Shown piece after piece: positions 26,339 through 34,078 of a DNA stretch of 64,000 nt. Under the pieces are notes generated by a model. It had not been told where the DNA came from and searched no databases. It was given only the letters and a program-made list of their open reading frames with translations. The stretch comes from Pseudomonas sp. CBZ-4. Lineage in GTDB: Bacteria; Pseudomonadota; Gammaproteobacteria; Pseudomonadales; Pseudomonadaceae. The translations under genes were made by a program, and so were the position numbers. Location: the NCBI RefSeq assembly GCF_000346755.1, contig NZ_ANNV01000175.1:1-64000 (forward strand), given 5' to 3'. Numbering within the stretch: position 1 is the stretch's first letter; the number at the start of each line of letters is the position of its first letter.

Positions 26339-26729
26339 GACGTCCTCGAACCGCTGTGCATGTGTGCCCCTTACCTTAGGCCCGATTGACACGGTTTCAA
26401 TGACGGATGCGCTCATTGCTTTTGACCCCCACGCTCGGACGAACGGTAGGCAGTGCGGGCCATCAGCGGGTTAATCGTTTTAGCTGTCTAGCCAACGGTC
26501 TGGCGCCAAGATGGCGTTAAGCCTCATGCCTTTTTTAGCGCAAATATTGCTTAGCTGATATGAAATGGATCTAAGCCACGCAGAACGAGGGCTCTAAGGT
26601 TGAATCAGTAGGAGGCTGCTGCCGGGTTTTGCTGGAGCAGCTGTAAGAAAAGTGTCACGCCACAGCGCAATACTGAAATTGACCGGCACGTATTTGACGC
26701 TCAGGAATAACAACAAAAGGCAGTCAGCC
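26339..26729. other. Divergent intergenic region
   Basis: This 391-bp gap separates the thiolase gene from a 31-residue peptide gene on the other strand and must hold promoters for both. I see no PsrA-like CAAAC...GTTTG pair and no further gene. TTGACC near 26677 is a candidate -35 for the peptide, but no clean -10 follows at proper spacing. Confidence 0.4.
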
Positions 26730-26825
26730 ATGTTCAAACATTCGAAAGTACGTCAGGCGGGACTTATTCTGTTCGCCACCACACTGATTCTGATCCTGCC
26801 CAATCTGACCAAGGTCATTGGGTGA
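26730..26825 (+). CDS. Predicted 31-residue membrane peptide
   Basis: ATG at 26730 follows AAAGG at good spacing and opens a 31-codon frame ending in TGA. The peptide has a basic N-terminus (MFKHSKVRQAG) and one hydrophobic stretch (about residues 11-25) with an NLTKVIG tail, the shape of a single-span inner-membrane small protein. Its own terminator-like hairpin lies 53 bp downstream. I do not recognise a named family. The ribosome site, topology and isolated transcription unit support it as a real gene. Confidence 0.65.
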   Translation: MFKHSKVRQAGLILFATTLILILPNLTKVIG

Positions 26826-26878
26826 CCCTTCAGCCCACACATTCCGTGCACACACAGCATCAGGACTGCAGCTTTTGG

Positions 26879-26932
26879 CAGCGCCTGCCGGGACATTGCG
26901 CATAGCGCTCCCGTTGCAGGCGCTGTCTTTTT
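26879..26932 (+). terminator. Terminator after the small peptide gene
   Basis: CAGCGCCTGC near 26879 and GCAGGCGCTG near 26916 pair as a 10-bp stem around a long loop, followed by TCTTTTTG. Confidence 0.7.
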
Positions 26933-26987
26933 GCCTGCGCATTTCCGGTATCGTGGGCGCCATTGCCACTTGTATCGGGCCTTCCTC

Positions 26988-27794
26988 TTGAAATCGATCC
27001 TCGCCCTGCTCGCCTTGTTCATCACCCTGCCGGTCGCGGCGGCGCAATTGACCGTCGAACTGGACCACGCCAGCAAGACCTGGCAGACCGCTGAGCTGCT
27101 CAAACACCCGGATGCGCAAACGGTGCGGATCGTCGAGGACGTTTCCTACAAGCGCGACATGACTTATCACGCAGTACCAATGGCGGTGCTCCTACCCGGC
27201 CTTGACCCGCAGAGCCATCTGCAAGCGGTTGCCCTGGATGGGTTCGCCGCCGAACTCGCTGCTGCCCCGCTGCTGGAGAAACGTGGCGCCCGCGCCTGGC
27301 TGGCGGTGGAGGACCCAGCGCACCCATGGCCCGCACTGGCGCCAGGCAAACCGAGCGCCGGGCCGTTTTACCTGGTGTGGACTGACCCGCAAGCCGGTCA
27401 TATCAGCCCGGAACAGTGGCCGTTTCAGGTCGCCGCGATCAAGCAGTTGAAGAGCGTGGCCGAGCGGTTTCCGGCCCTGTTGCCAGATCCGAAACTGGCC
27501 GGCGACGATCCGATCAACCAGGGCTTTGCGCTGTTCCAGAAGAATTGCCTGGCCTGTCACCGGCTCAATGGCGCTGGCGATGCGCAGGTGGGGCCGGACC
27601 TGAATATTCCCTACAACCCCACGGAGTATTTCGGCGGGGATTTCCTCAAGCGTTATATCCGTGACCCGCAAAGCCTGAGGCACTGGCCGCAGGCGAAGAT
27701 GCCGGGGTTTGCGGCCAGTGTGTTGCCGGATAATGAGCTGGATTTGTTGGTGGGGTATTTGAAGCATATGGCAGGGCGTAAACAACATCCCTGA
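26988..27794 (+). CDS. Exported c-type cytochrome with N-terminal molybdopterin-enzyme-like domain
   Basis: 268-residue periplasmic protein. A signal peptide (residues 1 to about 19, ending PVAAAQ) is followed by a region of about 140 residues resembling small oxidoreductase molybdopterin-like domains (TVRIVEDVSYKRDMTYHAVP), then a cytochrome c domain with heme site C187-LA-C190-H191 and a probable Met ligand in AKMPGF. The start is uncertain: TTG at 26988 gives the best signal peptide, but there is no strong ribosome site. No partner enzyme is adjacent. Confidence 0.78.
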   Translation: MKSILALLALFITLPVAAAQLTVELDHASKTWQTAELLKHPDAQTVRIVEDVSYKRDMTYHAVPMAVLLPGLDPQSHLQAVALDGFAAELAAAPLLEKRGARAWLAVEDPAHPWPALAPGKPSAGPFYLVWTDPQAGHISPEQWPFQVAAIKQLKSVAERFPALLPDPKLAGDDPINQGFALFQKNCLACHRLNGAGDAQVGPDLNIPYNPTEYFGGDFLKRYIRDPQSLRHWPQAKMPGFAASVLPDNELDLLVGYLKHMAGRKQHP

Positions 27795-27812
27795 GTACAA
27801 CCTATATCAACT

Positions 27813-27914
27813 GTGGGAGCTGGCTTGTCGGGTCGCCGCATCGCTGCGATAGCGGTGGGTCAGCTAAACAGGTACTGGCTGATAGTCCGCTATCGCAGGC
27901 AAGCCAGCTCCCAC
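27813..27914. repeat. REPIN with an interrupted left arm
   Basis: The right arm at 27892-27914 is intact. The left arm starts GTGGGAGCTGGCTTG at 27813, then carries about 14 extra bases (TCGGGTCGCCGCAT) before resuming as CGCTGCGAT. A further truncated REP start, CTGTGGGAGC, lies near 27930. Confidence 0.8.
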
Positions 27915-27985
27915 AGGGGATTGGATGTGCCTGTGGGAGCACTGTCAGCCCTTCCAACACAGCGCCCACAGCTGATCACCTTCGC

Positions 27986-28789
27986 CTACTGTTGCTGCAC
28001 CGCAATCACCGGCGTCGGCGCCACGAATACCTTGGCATGCATCTGCTCATGCCCGCCGCCACGGCGCATGCCGCGCACCGGGCAGGCGTCGAGGTAATCC
28101 AGGCCCACAGCCAGCTTCAAATGCCGCTCGGGCCGTGCGAGCTGGTTGGTCACGTCAAAGCTGTACCAGGCGTCATCCAGCCAGGCTTCGGCCCAGGCGT
28201 GGCTGGCCAGGTGCGCGCTGTCTTCGGTGTACAAATACCCCGACACATAGCGCGCCGGCACGCCAAGGCTGCGGGCGCAGGCGAGGAACGCGTGGGTGTG
28301 GTCCTGGCACACGCCCGCGCCGCCGGCAAAGGCTTCGGCGGCGCTGGTGTCCACTTCGGTGGCGCCGGGGGTATAGACCATCGAGTGATTCAGCGCCTGC
28401 ATCAGGTCGATCAACGCATTGCGGTCGCGACGTTGCTGGCAGTGCTGCCGGGCAAAGCCGCGCAGGGCTTCGTCGGCCTCGGTCAGGCGGGTGCTGCGCA
28501 GGAAGGGGAACGCGGACTGGCTCTCGTGTTCGGCTTCGCGCAGCTCGTCGATGTCGACCTGGCCACGGGCGCCGATGATGATGGCGTCGTGGGGTTCGTC
28601 CAGGGTCAGCACGTGCAGGATATTGCCGAACGGGTCCACTTGGGCGCGCACCGGGCGTGGCAGGTCGAGTTGCCAGCTGAGGACGTGCTGGCGCTCGCTG
28701 TCGTGGGGCGTAAGGCGCAGGTACTGGATGCTCGCGCGAACCTGGTCGTCGTAGTGGTAGGTGGTTTCGTGGCTGATGGAGAGTCTCAT
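27986..28789 (-). CDS. Active-type transglutaminase-like protein
   Basis: 267-residue bacterial transglutaminase/protease-like protein (COG1305 type). An N-terminal beta domain precedes the papain-like core. The triad is complete: C161 in GAGVCQDHTH, H197 in ASHAWAEAW, and D212 in YSFDVTNQ, so peptidase or amide-transfer activity is expected. It has no signal peptide. The start overlaps the alpha-E stop by four bases (ATGA). It closes the three-gene set ATP-grasp, alpha-E, transglutaminase found together in many bacteria. The substrate is unknown. Confidence 0.9.
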   Translation of the reverse strand: MRLSISHETTYHYDDQVRASIQYLRLTPHDSERQHVLSWQLDLPRPVRAQVDPFGNILHVLTLDEPHDAIIIGARGQVDIDELREAEHESQSAFPFLRSTRLTEADEALRGFARQHCQQRRDRNALIDLMQALNHSMVYTPGATEVDTSAAEAFAGGAGVCQDHTHAFLACARSLGVPARYVSGYLYTEDSAHLASHAWAEAWLDDAWYSFDVTNQLARPERHLKLAVGLDYLDACPVRGMRRGGGHEQMHAKVFVAPTPVIAVQQQ

Positions 28790-29736
28790 GCGGCCTCCAG
28801 GTAGGAACTGTAGATGGCGTCGCCCAACTGGCGTACCAAGGGGATAAAGTCGGTCAGCCAGGCGTGCAGGCCTTCCTCGAGGATTTCATCGATGGCGGTA
28901 AAGCGCAGGCGCGCGTCCATCTCGGCGGCCAGGCGCTGGGCCGGGCGACCGTTGAGGCCGGGCAGGCTGGCGAGGATCTGGTCGATTTCCTCGCTGCAGG
29001 CGCGCAGCGAACGCGGCACATCGGCGCGCAACAGCAGCAACTCGGCGACTTGCCGCGCGCCAGGCGCATCACGGTAGATCTCGGTGTAGGCCTCGAACGA
29101 GGACAGCGCGCGCAGCAAGGCGCTCCATTGATAGTAGGCGTGGGCCGTGCCGTCGGTGACCGCTGCGGCTTGGTCGCCGGCCATTTCGTAGCGCGCATCC
29201 AGCAGGCGCAGGGTGTTGTCGGCCCGTTCGATAAAGGTGCCCAGGCGAATAAACCGAAAGGCGTCGTTGCGCATGATGGTGCCGTAGGTCGCGCCGCGAA
29301 ACAGGTGGGAGCGTTCCTTGACCCACTCACAAAAGCGGCTCATGCCGTAGCGGCTCAGGCCTTGCTGGGCGATATCGCGAATATCCAGCCAGGTGGCATT
29401 GATGTTTTCCCACATGTCGGCGGTGATTCGCCCACGCACCGCATGGGCGCTGGCCCGCGCCGCGCCGAGGCAACTGTAGATGCTCGCCGGGTTGGCCGCA
29501 TCCAGGGCGAAAAAGTGCAGCAGGTGTTCGGCGTGCAGTTCACCGTGGCGCTCGCGGTAATCATCCAGGGTGCCGGTGATCAGCAGCGGCATCGCCAGTT
29601 CGTGCAGGCCATCACCGCGCCCATCCTGGGGCATCAGCGACAGCGAATAGCTGACATCGAGCATGCGCGCGAGGTTTTCCGCGCGCTCCAGGTAGCGCGA
29701 CATCCAGTACAGATCCGAAGCAGTTCTACTCAGCAT
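28786..29736 (-). CDS. Alpha-E domain protein
   Basis: 316-residue, almost wholly helical protein of the alpha-E family (COG2307), recognised by the N-terminus MLSRTASDLYWMSRYLERAEN. Genes of this family are nearly always next to a circularly permuted ATP-grasp and a transglutaminase, as here. It follows the ATP-grasp gene by 4 bp and overlaps the transglutaminase, so all three are translationally linked. The biochemical role is unknown; helper or acceptor protein for the ligase is an inference. Confidence 0.9.
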   Translation of the reverse strand: MLSRTASDLYWMSRYLERAENLARMLDVSYSLSLMPQDGRGDGLHELAMPLLITGTLDDYRERHGELHAEHLLHFFALDAANPASIYSCLGAARASAHAVRGRITADMWENINATWLDIRDIAQQGLSRYGMSRFCEWVKERSHLFRGATYGTIMRNDAFRFIRLGTFIERADNTLRLLDARYEMAGDQAAAVTDGTAHAYYQWSALLRALSSFEAYTEIYRDAPGARQVAELLLLRADVPRSLRACSEEIDQILASLPGLNGRPAQRLAAEMDARLRFTAIDEILEEGLHAWLTDFIPLVRQLGDAIYSSYLEAA

Positions 29737-29740
29737 GGCA

Positions 29741-31150
29741 TCAGTCCTCCACCACCCACGTGTCTTTGGTGCCGCCGCCCTGGGACGAATTGACCACCAG
29801 CGAACCTTCGCGCAGCGCCACGCGGGTCAGGCCGCCCGGCACGACGCGGGTTTCCTTGCCGGACAAGACAAACGGGCGCAGGTCGATATGGCGCGGCGCG
29901 ATGCCGTTTTCGACAAAGGTCGGGCACGTGGACAAACACAAGGTGGGCTGGGCGATATAGGCGTGGGGCTTGGCCTTGATGCGTGCGCGGAAGGCTTCGA
30001 TCTCCGCCGCGGTGGACGCAGGGCCCACCAGCATGCCGTAACCGCCGGAGCCTTGGGTTTCCTTGACTACCAGATCCGGCAGGTTGGCCAGCACGTGGGA
30101 CAGTTCGTCGGGCTTACGGCACTGGAAGGTCGGAACGTTCTTCAGGATCGGTTCTTCATCCAGGTAAAAACGGATCATATCGGTGACGAAGGGGTACACC
30201 GACTTGTCATCCGCGACCCCGGTGCCGATGGCGTTCGCCAGCACCACATTGCCGCAGCGATAGGCCGCGAGCAGGCCGGGCACGCCGAGCATGGAGTCGG
30301 GGTTGAACGCCAGCGGATCGAGGAAGGCGTCGTCGAGGCGGCGATAGATCACATCCACCGCCTTGGGGCCGTCGGTGGTGCGCATGAAGACGCGGTCGTC
30401 GCGCACGAACAGGTCGGCGCCTTCCACCAGTTCCACGCCCATTTCACGGGCCAGGAAGGCATGTTCGAAGAACGCGCTGTTGAAGCGGCCCGGGGTCAGC
30501 ACCACCACGCTGGGGTTGTCCAGCGGGCTGGAGCTTTTCAGGGTGTCGAGCAGCAGGTTGGGGTAATGGTCGATGGGGGCGATGCGCTGGGCGGCGAACA
30601 GTTCGGGGAACAGGCGCATCATCATCTTGCGGTCTTCGAGCATGTAGCTGACGCCGCTGGGGGTACGCAGGTTGTCTTCGAGCACGTAGTAGGTGCCGTC
30701 GCCATCGCGTACGAGGTCGACCCCGGAGATGTGGGAATACAGGTCGCGGTGCAGGTCCAGGCCCTGCATCGCCAACTGGTACTGCTCGTTGGCCAGCACC
30801 TGCTCGGCGGGGATGATCCCGGCCTTGATGATGCGCTGCTCGTGGTACAGGTCGGCGAGAAACATGTTCAACGCCTTGACCCGCTGGATGCAGCCGCGCT
30901 CGACAATCCGCCATTCACTGGCGGGAATGCTGCGCGGGATCGTGTCGAAGGGAATCAGGCGCTCGGTGCCCTGTTCGTCGCCGTAAAGGGTGAAGGTGAT
31001 CCCGGCGCGGTGAAACAGCAAATCGGCTTCGCGCCGGCGCTGGGCCAGCAGTTCAGCGGGGGTTTCGGCCAACCAGCGGGCGAATTCGCGGTAATGGGGA
31101 CGGACCTGCCCTGCCCCATCGTACATTTCATCGTAATAAGTGCGGATCAT
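29741..31150 (-). CDS. Circularly permuted type 2 ATP-grasp protein
   Basis: 469-residue protein of the COG2308 family, an amidoligase-type ATP-grasp whose domain order is rearranged. Visible segments are YYVLEDNLRTPSGVSYMLED near the middle (metal and ATP residues) and LVVKETQGSGGYGMLVGP toward the C-terminus (nucleotide loop). I chose the ATG at 31150 because AAGGAG lies five bases upstream; an upstream frame to 31213 adds a leader outside the family. It is the first gene of the operon. It is unrelated in sequence to the RimK-like ligase at 5.3 kb. Confidence 0.92.
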   Translation of the reverse strand: MIRTYYDEMYDGAGQVRPHYREFARWLAETPAELLAQRRREADLLFHRAGITFTLYGDEQGTERLIPFDTIPRSIPASEWRIVERGCIQRVKALNMFLADLYHEQRIIKAGIIPAEQVLANEQYQLAMQGLDLHRDLYSHISGVDLVRDGDGTYYVLEDNLRTPSGVSYMLEDRKMMMRLFPELFAAQRIAPIDHYPNLLLDTLKSSSPLDNPSVVVLTPGRFNSAFFEHAFLAREMGVELVEGADLFVRDDRVFMRTTDGPKAVDVIYRRLDDAFLDPLAFNPDSMLGVPGLLAAYRCGNVVLANAIGTGVADDKSVYPFVTDMIRFYLDEEPILKNVPTFQCRKPDELSHVLANLPDLVVKETQGSGGYGMLVGPASTAAEIEAFRARIKAKPHAYIAQPTLCLSTCPTFVENGIAPRHIDLRPFVLSGKETRVVPGGLTRVALREGSLVVNSSQGGGTKDTWVVED

Positions 31151-31423
31151 GCCGTACTCCTTGTCACCCGGACGCAAGAACCATCGCAAGGCCCGTGCCA
31201 GCGGCATAAACACTTAAAAATCAGTGAGTTGAATAAAAACAGAAATCCAGCCGCACCGTCCTGGTGCGAGGAATGCCCGCCGTCCTGTCGTACGCTTCAT
31301 CGCAATGCGAGCTTTGACTATCAACAGCATAGTCAGAGTTGATTTCACTGCCCGGTCACGCCTGCGGATAATCGCGCTCATCTGCTGAACCCGCTCCTTT
31401 CAGCACACCGCTCTTCCCTTTAG
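31151..31423. other. Noncoding region between the ATP-grasp operon and a lone terminator
   Basis: Must contain the minus-strand operon promoter. An inverted repeat GACTAT-CAACAGC-ATAGTC lies at 31316-31334. A strong plus-strand terminator follows at 31424 with no plus-strand gene before it, which suggests a small RNA in about 31330-31450. Confidence 0.4.
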
Positions 31424-31450
31424 GCCACCCTTGCTGGGTGGCTTTTTTTT
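31330..31450 (+). ncRNA. Candidate small RNA
   Basis: A textbook plus-strand terminator ends this noncoding segment, and no plus-strand gene lies within 3 kb upstream. The 5' end is a guess placed after the inverted repeat at 31316-31334; no clear promoter is seen. I cannot assign a known family. Confidence 0.35.
31424..31450 (+). terminator. Strong rho-independent terminator
   Basis: GCCACCC-TTGCT-GGGTGGC stem-loop followed by eight T. On the minus strand no T-run follows, so it acts on plus-strand transcripts. Confidence 0.9.
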
Positions 31451-31499
31451 GGTGCCGAAAAAGGTCACGCAAGTTCCGAAAAGTTTTCCTACGGCACAA

Positions 31500-31530
31500 A
31501 CAAAATCGGCCGACCCAAAGGTCAGCCGAT
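31500..31530 (-). terminator. Terminator of rraB
   Basis: On the minus strand ATCGGC-T-GACC and GGTC-G-GCCGAT form a stem with one mismatch, then TTTTGTTTG. It lies 20 bp after the rraB stop. Confidence 0.75.
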
Positions 31531-31550
31531 ACGCTGTGTTTCTCATACTG

Positions 31551-31892
31551 CTACATGGGTAACCCACGCACCTCCTGCTTGACGCCCCAGCCTTCGATGA
31601 TCCCGCCGAGAGGTTCGACCACTGCTTCAAAGTCTTGCTCGAAGTCGCCTATGCCGTCGTAGGTGGCAAACATGATCTTGCTCAGTTCCAGGTACCAGGC
31701 GCCATCGTCGCGCGCGCTGACCTGGGCATTCAGGGATTCCCCACGAAACTCACCCGCAGCCCTGCGCGCCCGTTCCTCATCCGGGAAAATGGCGTAGAAC
31801 TCGATGGGGTGAAAACGCGAGAAGTCGAAGCCGCCTTCTTTCATGCGGCGCAGAACGTTGGTGCTGATGTCTTCTTGATAGGCTGTGCTCAT
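31551..31892 (-). CDS. rraB: Ribonuclease E inhibitor RraB
   Basis: 113-residue acidic cytoplasmic protein of the RraB (regulator of ribonuclease E activity B) family, which binds RNase E and changes mRNA decay. The family pattern is visible in GFDFSRFHPIEFYAIFPDEE and the C-terminal FATYDGIGDFEQDFEAVVEP. The ATG at 31892 has GAGGAG eight bases upstream; a longer upstream frame has no conserved content. A hairpin CCCACGCC/GGCGTGGG at 31941-31961 lies in its leader. Single gene with its own terminator. Confidence 0.88.
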   Translation of the reverse strand: MSTAYQEDISTNVLRRMKEGGFDFSRFHPIEFYAIFPDEERARRAAGEFRGESLNAQVSARDDGAWYLELSKIMFATYDGIGDFEQDFEAVVEPLGGIIEGWGVKQEVRGLPM

Positions 31893-32105
31893 GAAAAGTG
31901 CTCCTCTAACCGATGGATAGACTTTCCGTGCTTCCCGAAGCCCACGCCGCAATGGCGTGGGTACCACGGCAATGACAACACCGCTGGAAAACAAGCATGT
32001 AGCTGACAAGACCAGACCTTAGCGATTCATTCGCTGATCTCGATTGCAGAGTAGCGCGAAGCTATCACCTCCACCAGAGGCGCTTTAATGGCAATCAGGG
32101 AATGT

Positions 32106-32342
32106 TCAGGCGGCAGGCGAGATGTCGAGGATTTGAATGCTGTTCTGGTCTTTGAGGATCTTGACCGTCGGCTCGGGCTTGCGCCCCTCAAGGTCATTGA
32201 GGTCAAGTTCGGCGGCCACCGGTACCAGTTTGTTGCGGATCATGTGCGCGGCGTCTTCGAGGCTGGGTTTTTCAGTGCAGGCAAACTGCTCCACCGAGGT
32301 CTCGCCATGATCGTCAACGAAGGTAATTTTCCACGTTTGCAT
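32106..32342 (-). CDS. Conserved hypothetical protein, 78 aa
   Basis: Small soluble acidic protein starting MQTWKITFVDDHGETSVEQF. It has no signal peptide or membrane segment. I do not recognise a family. GAGGAGG lies seven bases before the ATG at 32342, a very good ribosome site that rules out the upstream in-frame Met at 32384. It sits alone between rraB and the START gene on the same strand. Confidence 0.75.
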   Translation of the reverse strand: MQTWKITFVDDHGETSVEQFACTEKPSLEDAAHMIRNKLVPVAAELDLNDLEGRKPEPTVKILKDQNSIQILDISPAA

Positions 32343-32445
32343 CGGTGCCTCCTCGATAAAGCCCGTGTGTGGGCTCACATCCATCTGGACCTTGAGGGTT
32401 CGCCAAACGTTCCACTCAAGGCCGGAGGCACCTGATCAACTGCGC

Positions 32446-33051
32446 TTACTTCTCGGCGTGGTCCTTGAGGGCTTTCAAGGTGTTGAACGGCGCGTCCACC
32501 ACGAACTTGTTGGCCAACCACGATGGCACGCTGCCGCCTGGCTCGGTGTGTACTTGATAGGTGACTTCGGTCAGGTTGTCGCCTTTTGGCACCAGCTTCC
32601 AGAAACCCTCGACCTGGGCGACACGCACGTAGCCTTTGACTTCCGGCTGATAGGTGGGCACTTCCAGCAACTTGCGGGTGAGCGTGCCGTCGGCGGCCTT
32701 GGAGGTGGTGATCTCCAGGATGGAGTCACGGTCGGTCACCGGGAACGGTGCCTTGAACTGGGTGTAGGTCCAGCTCTTGTCGCCTTCCTGCTTGAGCAGT
32801 TTTTGCGATTTGCACTCGTGAATCCAGGAACAGGCGCCCGCCACGTCTTCTTGCAGCGCCTGGATCTTGGCCACCGGCGCCTTGATCGTGGTCACACCGC
32901 GATACGCCTTGTACTTGGAGCCAGCGACTTCGCTCAGCGACACCTTGATCCCGTCTTCGTCCTTGGCGACCTGCCAATCCTCAGCCTGGGCAGTGGCAGC
33001 AAACATCACCGTAAAACCGCACAACACAGCCATTCGTTTCAGCGAACCCAT
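32446..33051 (-). CDS. Exported START/SRPBCC-domain protein
   Basis: 201-residue periplasmic protein with a cleavable signal peptide (about 1-22, ending ATAQA) and a START-type lipid-binding fold (KAYRGVTTIKAPVAKIQALQ, then FPVTDRDSILEI and the C-terminal VTYQVHTEPGGSVPSWLANK). Proteins of this kind bind hydrophobic ligands; the ligand here is unknown. It follows the Cys-cluster gene by 41 bp and could share its transcript. Confidence 0.85.
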   Translation of the reverse strand: MGSLKRMAVLCGFTVMFAATAQAEDWQVAKDEDGIKVSLSEVAGSKYKAYRGVTTIKAPVAKIQALQEDVAGACSWIHECKSQKLLKQEGDKSWTYTQFKAPFPVTDRDSILEITTSKAADGTLTRKLLEVPTYQPEVKGYVRVAQVEGFWKLVPKGDNLTEVTYQVHTEPGGSVPSWLANKFVVDAPFNTLKALKDHAEK

Positions 33052-33092
33052 TGTTGTATTCCTTATTGTTGAAGTTCCGATAGTAAAGCCCA

Positions 33093-33347
33093 TCAAGCCG
33101 CCGTCATCTGCTCCCACCAGCCGATCAAGCGGATCGCATCGGCCTGGTCGGTGCCGCAGACCTCGATATCCGCCTTGAAATCACTGCACACCGCCGGTCG
33201 CTCCGGTTGCCCGAACAGTTGGCACAGCTGTTCGACCGACAGGTGCAGGCAGCGTTCGCCCGCCGGTTTGCCCTGTGGCATTCCGGGGAGTGGCGAACTG
33301 ATGGAGGGGGCGATGCAGCAAGCGCCACAGCCTTCACGGCATTTCAT
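33093..33347 (-). CDS. YkgJ-family cysteine cluster protein
   Basis: 84-residue protein with the UPF0153/YkgJ cysteine pattern: CREGCGACC at the N-terminus, then C at ERCLHL, C at EQLCQLF, and C in VCSDF, spaced as a metal or Fe-S site. The role is unknown; metal binding is likely. It lies upstream of the START gene on the same strand. Confidence 0.85.
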   Translation of the reverse strand: MKCREGCGACCIAPSISSPLPGMPQGKPAGERCLHLSVEQLCQLFGQPERPAVCSDFKADIEVCGTDQADAIRLIGWWEQMTAA

Positions 33348-33509
33348 GACCAGCAGGTCCTCGACGACTCAATGTGGATGGCCGGGCTAGAGTACGCCCT
33401 TAAACAGCCGTTTTAAAATGGTCTAACAGGGGTTTTTCGCAGAAAACAAAAGTGACTGACCAGTCTGCGACAGATGGTCGAAGGGCGCCGTCACGTTTGT
33501 GGGAAAAGT

Positions 33510-33974
33510 TTACTGCTTGAACTCGAATTCCAACGCTGCACCTTCCACGTCACGGCGCTCTTCGTTGCGCAGTTGCAGCTTCATCTCATTGCTGAGCAGG
33601 CGGCCGTTGATCTGGAAGGCGCTGTTGTCGGTGGGTTTCTCACCGAACATCGGCGGCAGCAAGGGCACGCTCTTGGGTTTGGGCATGGTGCCAATGGGCT
33701 GCAAGTGCCTGACCATGTCCGAAGGCAGGGACAGGTCCAACTGTGCCGGTGGCAATTTAGTCTGGGCCACTTCGTTGGCGGACTTGCTGGCTTTCGCTGC
33801 GCGTTTTTTCGCTGCAGGCGCTTTCTTTTTCGCCACTGGGGCTTTTTTCGCCGGCGTCTTTTGCTCGGCAGCGACAGGTGCGCGTTCCGTCACAGGCGCC
33901 GCCGCCAGCACGGTGCCGACGTTGCACAGGCTTAGCAGGCCAATCACCCAGACAGCACGAAAAATAGAGGTCAT
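33510..33974 (-). CDS. Exported Lys/Ala-rich hypothetical protein
   Basis: 154-residue protein with a signal peptide (about 1-25, MTSIFRAVWVIGLLSLCNVG) and a low-complexity linker of repeated KKAPA/AKKRAAK units at about residues 40-65, then a compact C-terminal region (LDLSLPSDMVRHLQPIG to ALEFEFKQ). The Ala/Lys linker can cause database labels such as translation initiation factor 2, which I consider wrong because the protein is short and exported. Function unknown. Confidence 0.72.
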   Translation of the reverse strand: MTSIFRAVWVIGLLSLCNVGTVLAAAPVTERAPVAAEQKTPAKKAPVAKKKAPAAKKRAAKASKSANEVAQTKLPPAQLDLSLPSDMVRHLQPIGTMPKPKSVPLLPPMFGEKPTDNSAFQINGRLLSNEMKLQLRNEERRDVEGAALEFEFKQ

Positions 33975-34078
33975 ATCGCCAACAGCATTAACGGCAGAGG
34001 GCCATATGCTCGCTTGTTGTGCGCGGCATGACAAGCGTGGTGATTAGCCTACTACCGATCATGCCCCTGTTCCGGGGT

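Noticed and set aside
29735..31342. Plus-strand frame of 535 codons over the ATP-grasp gene
   Set aside because: Codon-bias artefact of the minus-strand gene; no ribosome site or recognisable domain.
33510..33974. Translation initiation factor IF-2 label for the Lys/Ala-rich protein
   Set aside because: The protein is short, has a signal peptide and no GTPase motif; only the low-complexity linker is reminiscent of IF-2.
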